Source: Syngnathus acus | Taxonomy: Eukaryota; Chordata; Actinopteri; Syngnathiformes; Syngnathidae | Length of the DNA stretch: 64,000 nucleotides | NCBI RefSeq assembly: GCF_901709675.1 | Contig: NC_051090.1 | Location: forward strand, 2,973,342-3,037,341 | Direction: 5' to 3' | Shown here: positions 30,532 to 64,000 of the stretch, piece after piece | Numbering within the stretch: position 1 is the first letter of the stretch | Layout: every line of letters begins with the position of its first letter | Notes under the pieces: model-generated | Told to the model about the DNA's origin: nothing | What the model saw: only the letters and a program-made list of their open reading frames with translations | Database searches by the model: none | Position numbers and translations under genes: made by a program

Positions 30532-31975
30532 ATGGCGGCCAAGCGAGGCACGCTCATCGTGTTAGAGGGGGTGGACAAAGCCGGCAAGACCACGCAGTGC
30601 AAGAAGCTGGTCGAGGCGCTGCAACAGAGAGGACACCCGGCGGAGATGATGAGGTTTCCCGGTGAGGCCCGACACGAAATTTCTGCAGCTTAGCCTACCC
30701 AGTATGGACGTGCTCCGATCTCCTGCATACTGTCCGTTTCCTATGCATATACTCTTGATGACTGTCTATATGTATACTATGCTATGCATGTAGTATTATT
30801 GTCTGTACAGGATTGCTAAAGGCAAAGTAATCAAATTTCAGGGTAAAATGATGCATAAAGTTTTTAAAGGTTAAAGAAATTGTGATTTTTGTTGGTAGAC
30901 AGAAGCACTCCGATTGGAAAGCTGATCAGCGCTTACCTGGAGAAGAAGAGCGACCTGGAGGACCACACAGTGCACCTTCTCTTTTCCGCTAACCGGTGGG
31001 AAATGGTGTAAGTGGAGGAGATCATTTTCATGTCATGTGAGGCAGAGGTTCTCATTTGGTTCTTTAGCAAAGTTGTTCACTTGGTTGTGATGATCACATT
31101 TTTTCCCTTGCATTTTCAAGTTTTTGGAACTGGTATGCCATTTTCCCTTTTAAATTTGACTTTTCATCTCCAAATGTTGCAACTATATTCTAGTGGTAGT
31201 CCAACTATTTCCTCACAAATGGATGACTCAAGCATTTATCTTGGAGTAACATCATAACTTTTTGTCATCTTCTTCTGCAGGCCTGTTATGAAACAAAAGT
31301 TGGAGCAAGGGACCACGCTAGTGGTGGACCGGTACGCCTTCTCCGGGGCTGCTTTCACCAGCGCCAAACCGGTGAGGCGGTCCCTAATCAGCCAATGTAC
31401 TACTAAAAAAAAAAAAAAAAAAGATTTTCGAGTTTTACTAAATAAGATGCATAACCTGGATTAAAAATGTTGAATTTTACTTGACTAAAAATGTCACCAT
31501 TTTATTTCATTTTACTTACAACTTTAAAAAATGTCTCAATTTTAGGGTTTCACTCTAGATTGGTGCACCAGGCCAGATGTGGGTTTGCCCAAGCCAGACA
31601 TGGTCCTGTTCCTGCGCTTGAGCCCGGTCGAAGCAGCTTTGCGAGGTCGCTATGGCGAGGAGCGCTACGAGGACGCCGCCTTCCAGAGCGCCGTGCTCGA
31701 CCGCTTCAATCAGCTCATAGACGACCCATCCGTCAACTGGAAGGTGAGTATGCTAAAAACCGTGCTTGGCGATGAGATCTTCTTCCTGGCTCATGTTGCG
31801 TAAGTGTCCCGTGCAGGTGGTGGATGCATCCGGGAGCGTGAATGAAGTTCACAATGACATCGCCCAGAAGAGTCTGGACAACATCCGCATTGCGCAGACG
31901 CAACCTCTGGGTGAGCTCTGGACAAATAGCCTAATTATGTCCAAGCCCACAATCACAACATTAGAAGTTGAATGA
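30532..31975 (+). CDS. dtymk: Thymidylate kinase (dTMP kinase)
   Basis: Complete gene: exons 30532-30661, 30899-31007, 31281-31371, 31546-31743, 31817-31975; 228 residues. It phosphorylates dTMP to dTDP with ATP, the last committed step of dTTP supply shared by the de novo and salvage routes. Visible motifs: P-loop GVDKAGKTT (13-21), PDRSTPIGK after it, VVDRYAFSG with the catalytic-site DRY (96-98), and the lid region around GEERYED. The vertebrate enzyme is about 212 residues and ends at GELWK; here the frame runs past GELW for 17 more residues ([17 protein letters not shown]) because the Lys/stop is replaced by Thr. Exon 2 ends at GGT|GTAAGT, chosen over an earlier GT because it restores the WEMVPVM reading. 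Confidence 0.95.
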
Positions 31976-32880
31976 TTCCTAGTCAAGTTGGCATTTCCTG
32001 ATGTTTTATAGTCAGTTTTAATCTTTATTATAATATATATAATATATGGTCACTTTTTCTTTAAAAACACCTATATTATACTATATATATTACATAGACC
32101 ATGTGATAGCTTATGCTAAAGTTAAAGTTATTGTCTGCTTGGTCTGCTTGGAAGCGAAACAATGGAGTAAGTGCTATGGTAATTACACAAAATCACCTCG
32201 AGAATGCGCTGTCGTCGTTTAATTCGTACATGTTACAGGAGGTAGTACTTTAGTGCAATGTATGAAATAGCGGTGAGAGTGTATGAAATAAAATGATAGA
32301 ATGCAATCAATTGAGGGACAAATGAAATATGTATTCAGTTTGGGTTATTTTACTCTTGGTCATTTGCATTTAGTAATTTAGTTTTGTCAAAAGTAATGAA
32401 GGAGAGATACATTTCATTTATCCATTTATATTTAAACATAGAATGTACATACAGAATAAGACTAGGATAGACAAGATGCCGTTTTTTTTATTTCATTATA
32501 TATATTTAGTATTTAATAGTGTGAATTTTTGCAAAATTATTTTAGTTAAATAAATTACGGCGAACCAATGCCGGTATCATTGACAAACTACACTTTAAAC
32601 AACGTGTGTGACGTTTCCTGCCTACGCAGCAGTCGGGGTGTCTTCCTTTTATGGTGTTTTGTGTCCTTGATTAATTATTTGCATTCATTTACCGACGCAT
32701 CCGCCCGTCTGGAGTATCTTCGGTGTACGCCATTACTAAAGCGAGCGAGCTCGTAGGAATGTTGCCCTGACTACGCCGACCAATCAACGGTTTGTTTTTG
32801 GTAGATCGACATCTAGTCTGTTCCAATAGGAAGCTGTTCTTGGTGTAGGCGTAATTTAGTGGAGCCAATCAAAACAGTGA
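31976..32880 (+). other. dtymk 3' UTR and intergenic gap
   Basis: AT-rich; AATAAA at 32287-32292 is a plausible dtymk polyadenylation signal. A near-palindromic TATA-rich stretch spans 32030-32095. No gene seen. Confidence 0.45.
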
Positions 32881-33120
32881 AAGGCGGGGCGAAGTGACCA
32901 CAGGCTGCTCTGACAGAGGAGCACTTTCTACACCCGAAGCAGATTGAGGAGGAAAAAAAAAAACAAATCACACCAGTACGCAAATCCTTCCAATGGAGGA
33001 GGGCCAGGACGTTGGAGCTTGTTCGGCGAATGAAGTCTGCGAGCCAGCCGCATAGCGCAACTATAACGGGGGAGAACAGAGACGGACAGAGAAAGAGAAG
33101 ACATAGCGGAAAACAAAGTT
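32881..33120 (+). promoter_or_regulatory. fryl: Probable fryl upstream promoter and first exon
   Basis: CpG-containing stretch ending in a consensus donor AAAGTT|GTAAGT at 33120/33121. It contains a short upstream ORF (ATG 32993, 20 codons, stopped by TAG at 33053-33055) and a second ATG at 33030 whose frame stays open to the donor in phase 1. The first candidate acceptor downstream is before 38221. I infer a mainly non-coding first exon of fryl; with no transcript data it could belong to a non-coding RNA. Confidence 0.4.
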
Positions 33121-33825
33121 GTAAGTAACGCCGTTGTTATGTCGGAAAAAAAAAAAAAAACGAAGAACGTGGTGGTCATTCGTTTCGTGATGTTGTCGGC
33201 AACGTTACCGCACGCTAACTTTGTCGTTTTGGGGGGAGGGAGGGATGCTTAAACGCAGCCTTAAAGCTTGCCAAACGAGGAGGTAAAAGTGTCCTATAGT
33301 CCACACAAACATTTTCTTACAAGACGGTTAGGACGCCAGTTTTTGCTGTTGTGTTAAAATATGAACTTCAAACTTGGCTGTTGTGGCTAACTAGCATCTC
33401 TCTTTACATTAGCCTCCTATACATGAGCTAAAAAAGCTGTTGGGTGGATGTTGCGGCAAGTCGTGTAACTGCCCTTTTAAAATCATCTTCATATTTAAAA
33501 TAGTCAAACACACAACTAAAAACATCCAAATTGAATGTCATGAACGAACAAATAACAAGGCTAACATGGCATTTGTGCTTGGGGGAGGTCACTCTTCTCC
33601 CTTTCTGTGTCTCTTCATTTTTTTTTAAGGGTGGCGTGATTGTAGGGACTTAAAGCCACAACATGTCCAACCCTGCTGGTGCAGAGTTTGACCCCTGGAG
33701 TTAAATTCTCAGTGTCACTTGACATAATGAAGCATTTGTTTTGCCTTTTGTATTTATGGAAAGTTAGTTGAGCATTTATTCCATATTTAAAGCGATCTTT
33801 ACATTTATTTACACACGCAGACAAT

Positions 33826-33846
33826 TTATATATATGTATGTATGTA

Positions 33847-33902
<56 letters not shown>
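33826..33902. repeat. Compound TATG/TG/TA microsatellite
   Basis: Simple repeat passing from TATA to (TATG)n, (TG)n and then a (TA)n run of more than 40 bp. Confidence 0.95.
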
Positions 33903-33906
<4 letters not shown>

Positions 33907-36900
33907 GCACAGGGTTGAAGTTTCCAGACTGTAAGCGCCCACCCTTCCTCTAAACTGGCCCCGCACGGGATTAGCAGCCAAGTCAGCAATGCAGACAGAG
34001 CGTAAAAATCTTTTAAAATGCTTGCTCAAAATCAAAACACGTGCATTATTCTTTTTTTTTTTTTTTTTTGCTCTCGCCGCTATTTTCTATGCCGAGTGCA
34101 CCTTTCTAATGAGTGACCTTCTGCTGACGGTGGCGTTGCACTGCGGGAAGTGCGTTGACGCATGGGACTGAACAAATATTTGGGCTGGTATAGGGCACTT
34201 TCGCATCTGCTCCTTTGGCTCATCACCTCCATTCAGCGTCGCGCTCACCTGTTTAAACAAAACCGGCGCTTTTCATCCCCAGTTGTGGTTTTAAAAGTCA
34301 CTTTGGACTCGATTCGCTCAATATATAAAAATGAGACCGCCTTGTGTAGCTCCCGTTTTTTCATTGAACACAAGTAATTCTTTCCTTTCTCAAGAAAATG
34401 ACTTGTGTATAAGTCAATTGTTGCCATTGAAGTGATTTAAAAGTGGATGTTTGGATACCCCAATGATGTTTAATCGACAACGATCAGGTTAATCGATACT
34501 GATTCGATACTTTTGTCCCACCCTGAATAATTTGGTCGTATAACAAAACAAAATAATATCCCTCCTGATTATTGTTGCAAGTTAACTTGCTTACTTTATC
34601 TTCCGAGTAGCGTGAAACAGCCCCGAGATTTAGCGAGCTTTCGACATGTTTATTTTCTCTTTCACTCGATTGCGTGGAGCCGAGCCGGGGAGCTGGAAAT
34701 AAACTATAATTGAGCCCTGCTGAGAAAGATTATCCCGAGCGTCGGGAGCAAGCTTTTGGATCATAATTGATGTTTGGGAAGGAAACCACACTCTTTCTTT
34801 TTTACCAGAGAGAAGGCGAGCGCTGGCGTTTTGGTCGTATTTAGTTGCTACCGAAGACCCCGCTCCCGCATTCCAATATGATCTTGAGGAATGAATGTCC
34901 ATGGGGTTAACATCCCGTCACTTTTCTCGTCCCGTCGCGTTCCCGCCAAAGGACGTGGTTATTATGGCCGGGCCGAGCCTGTTATTTAGCGTCCGTTTGA
35001 GCATCTAGAGAAGCCTGCGCTGCTTTTGTCCAACGCCTTTTTGTGTGTTTTGTAACTGGCACTGCTTCTTATAGATGGAAAAATGCCACCACAGAAATGT
35101 ACAGGAGAACCACAAGAGGTCCGACTCACTTTTGTCTGGATTTTATTTTTAACAACAATGATGGAAATAATCGGAGGTTTTTGTTCTATACATGTGACAT
35201 TTTAAGTCACATAAAAAAAAAAAATCCATAAAATCAATTCACATATTGCTCGTACTGAGAAGAATAAATATATATTTTTTAATGTGGAAGTCGGTGTAGC
35301 ATCCCTATTGCATTGCATTTAAGCAGATTACGGCTCATATCGGCTGAGGCTGAGCTAATCATTGATCAGATGCTTTTCGTTCCGCCGACCTTTAACCCCC
35401 CCCCCCTCTCAATTTGGGCTTTCATCCACCGAGACTTGGAGTGGCACCGAAATGCAGTTCAGAGTTATTCATCTGGTCCAAGAGTGGAGGACTTTGTTAA
35501 ATATTTTTAGTGACGTCAGAGGAACGCATTGAACCTGTTTGACCTCAACCGTTTGACCCACTTTGGTTGTTGCGTTGAACTTGAAGTCACCGCGACGGAG
35601 CAGGAAGTGTGATAATGCGTTACTAATGCGTCTGTCGTGGTTTTGCGGGTAAAAGACGCGTCACTGCGACATGATTTCTCAGCACAAATTTTAGGACCGT
35701 TTTTTTGTTTTGTTTTTTAAACTGGGAGGAAAATGCACTTTAGCGCGCCGGGGATCAGTTATGTAAGAGATTGATGTCGGAGGGTAATCTTCAGATTATT
35801 CCGCCGCTTCGGGAGAAGGTTTTAATCCGGTGGTAGCCCGAAGCCGAGCAGAGCTCAGCGGAACCGTCCCGTTGCCAAGACAACGGCCTGGTCGCCAGTC
35901 AATGGCAGGGCACAAACAGATGAGCGGAGAAAAGAACAGTTAAGTGGCAAGTATGCAAAATGAGTGGCTAATGGCAAATTGTGCGAGATATTTCTGGAGA
36001 AGTCATCCGTTCTGTCGTCACTACTTCCGTTCCACGTGGTGAAAAGGTGTCACTCGTGTGTCGCAGTTGAGGTTTTCTTAGCGACTGTGAGCTTAAGTAG
36101 CGTGGGAACCAAACACGCCGGCCCGATTAATCTCTTGGTTTGTTTGGCCCGATTGTGAAAAGTGCAAAGTTGCCTTTTCTTCCCTGCCTTTTATTTCCCA
36201 ACTTTGCGAGCTTGTGTAACTTTTTTTATTTTTTTATCATGTCGCGCAAACTCTGGACAGGAGAGCGTCACGTTACATAAAGTCACGCACTTGCTCGTAG
36301 TCCCTCAAATATTGGTTTGAAAAGACGGCGTGCCTTCATAACACAATAAAAAAAATCGAAGTTAGTTAAATGTTTCCTGCTTTTGGACAGGGATACAAAA
36401 CATTTGGATGAAGGGTCTCGTCCGGTCAGGTGACATTCTTTAGCCCCCCCATTCCCCCACCAACTCCCGGGTCGCCCCACAAGTGTGGTTCTGGCTTGTG
36501 ACCAAACCAGCCGGACTTCTTTGTCCGATCGTTGAGAACTTGAACATAGCCTTGCTTGTTTTCGCTCGCTAGGGGAAAAAAAAAGATGGCCAGCGATTCT
36601 AAGGCTGCTCCACAGATCTGAAAAGTCCCAAGAGACAACACAAAGTGGCAGCAAGCATTTCTGTGACCACGAGAACAAAGACCGGCTTCCTGATGTGGTG
36701 AAAGTCCGAAGCGCTGACTACTTTCTTTGTGGCGGTTTTTGATGTGTTTTTGTCAGACTTTTGAATTCTAAAAAAAACATTTAGCCTGATTTTCTTTTTT
36801 TTTTTAAATATTTTTCCCTAATTTTGTCAATTTTAATGTTTTTTTTTTTTTGGCCTACATTGCTAGAGCAGCTGAACTTTATTTGGGATTAAACAGAGGC

Positions 36901-36920
36901 ACCTTAAAGTGGATATCATT

Positions 36921-36943
36921 CCCCCCCCCCCCCCCCCCCCCCC
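36921..36943. repeat. 23-base C homopolymer
   Basis: Uninterrupted run of 23 C on the plus strand, the longest homopolymer of C or G in the window. No gene nearby. Confidence 0.9.
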
Positions 36944-37059
36944 AACTCAATTGTACAGGTCACAATAATAAAGAATATTTATTTTATATATCACAAAAGC
37001 CTGGCATTTGAACACGGGTGTGTAGACTTTTCCATGATAGATGTCTTGTGTGACTATTG

Positions 37060-37073
37060 CCACCAGGGGGCAG
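37060..37073 (+). promoter_or_regulatory. CTCF-like motif
   Basis: CCACCAGGGGGCAG matches the core of the vertebrate CTCF consensus. Similar matches occur at 9485-9498 (CCTCCAGGGGGCAG) and, reversed, at 9127-9138 (GCCCTCTAGTGG). Occupancy is inference. Confidence 0.4.
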
Positions 37074-38231
37074 TCTAACTTTGTTTTCGAGCTCATCTGT
37101 GGCTGTGAGGCAGGTTAAATAAGTTCACTGTCCAAGTGATTCTCATGACTTACAGTATCACCCGCTCCACACAGTACACAGACTTGGGTCTTTGGGTTCC
37201 AGCCCACGAGTTTTCCTGTTTTCTCCTGCGTTTGAAAGCGGGCCAAGGCAGGGGGGGCGGGCCCAGAACGGCACGGGTAGCGCTGCACATTGTTCCCCGG
37301 GCTTCCTCTTTCACATTCTTGGGCTGATTGGGATCTTGGCCCCCCTCCTCCTCCCCGTGTGACGCCATTGTTCTTACTGTCCAGCAGACCCATGGACAGC
37401 TGCCATCATTGCACCAGGTGACAGACGGCAACCTGCTTGTCACCAGAGTTACAAAATGGAGTTAATTAAAAAAAAAATCTGTAATGCGAACCTCCTTGTC
37501 ATTAGTGGGTGCCCCCTCTCGGTCGCCACCCGTCTGGCTGATTTAGCGATTCTTAGCAGGATCTGCTGCCTCAGCCTCTCTGCACCATCCCGGCAGAAGA
37601 CCAACCTGGCAACCTTCCTTCTTGGATGTCTGATGGATTTGTTAAATCTGTTTGGCACGCTTGTTTAAAAAAAAAAAAAAAAAAAAAAGGGGGGCTGGAG
37701 AATGACTTGAATTGCCACATTTTGTCGTTTGTCTATACTCCCTCGATGAAAGTGGACTCGCTGTACAGTCTTTGTTTTTCTTGAGAGCGCTTGGATGGAA
37801 GCGAACGAGCATTTGAGTGTCGTGATAAGGCCTATCGACTCCCGCAGGCGGACGAGTTTAGCTCGCTCTCTGACGCCTTCCTACTTCTCACGCCGCCTGT
37901 CAATCTCCAAATTTGACTGGACGAGTCATGCGGGCCAGCCGGGGTGGGGCGGGGCCTTCCTCCTCCTCCGCCGCGTTATCTCATGTGGAACACGTCCGAG
38001 TCCCGCCCTAGATAGTGCCCAGTCGCCGGCGGTGACATCACAACAAGCGCTGGGGCTTCTCGCCTTCCGACAGGTAGCGTCACAGAACAGGGAAGTTGTT
38101 TCGCTATGCCAGTGACTCGTTATTCCAGACGGACAACTTTTAAGGGAGTGCGGCATGTCAACTGCCTCGTGAGCTGGCGTGGTCGCTCACACATGGCCTT
38201 CGACGCCCTCGTACCTTAGGATGGGGTGACG

Positions 38232-64000
<25,769 letters not shown>

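Larger units (their letters stand above)
33121..38220 (+). other. Long first intron region upstream of fryl exon A
   Basis: 5.1 kb without a supported exon on either strand. It holds simple repeats (33826-33902, 36921-36943, A-tracts at 34060 and 37667-37688) and a CTCF-like motif at 37060-37073. GC content rises again from 37930 as exon A is approached. Confidence 0.5.

Noticed and set aside
33826-34035. Open frames made of repeated Ile-Tyr or His-Thr
   Set aside because: Translation of the TA/TG microsatellite.

Overview
This window is vertebrate nuclear DNA, almost certainly from a teleost fish. Coding exons are split by GT-AG introns, many only 75-120 bp long, and the encoded proteins align along their full length with single vertebrate orthologues. 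It is not prokaryotic: there are no operons, ribosome-binding sites or CRISPR. All gene calls come from exon-by-exon translation with splice phases checked by arithmetic; no database search was run.

Layout. 1-3448 (+): 3' end of an extracellular fibronectin-III/EGF gene, best matched to SNED1. 4619-15088 (+): ryk, the Wnt-binding pseudokinase receptor, complete (15 exons, 611 codons). 16319-22012 (+): slco2a1, prostaglandin transporter, complete (14 exons). 22691-26584 (+): rab6b, Golgi Rab GTPase, complete (8 exons). 28027-28670 (-), perhaps starting near 29434: a small RING-finger gene I cannot name. 29508-29579 and 30147-30218 (-): two tRNA-Pro genes (TGG and CGG anticodons). 30532-31975 (+): dtymk, thymidylate kinase, complete (5 exons). 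From about 32.9 kb to the right edge (+): fryl, a Furry-family scaffold of roughly 3,000 residues, running off the window before its last part. Its first 14 kb hold several alternative 5' exons; the dense coding part starts at 47427.

Context. ryk, slco2a1 and rab6b are neighbours in human 3q22, SNED1 and DTYMK lie together at human 2q37, and FRYL is at human 4p11, so the window joins three human linkage blocks. The genes do not form a pathway; they are ordinary cell-biology genes (matrix, Wnt receptor, prostanoid transport, Golgi traffic, dTTP synthesis, cell polarity scaffold).

Most interesting material: several splice-level features absent from a plain gene list (an 84-nt in-frame candidate exon in the ryk juxtamembrane region; alternative fryl N-termini; a 45-nt cassette, a 9-nt microexon and a GC-AG intron in fryl), a 611-bp terminal-inverted-repeat element in a ryk intron, a tandem palindromic ETS-type array in the dtymk promoter, the unnamed RING gene, and an unexplained cluster of minus-strand open frames in slco2a1 intron 1. 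I found no multi-gene novel system.
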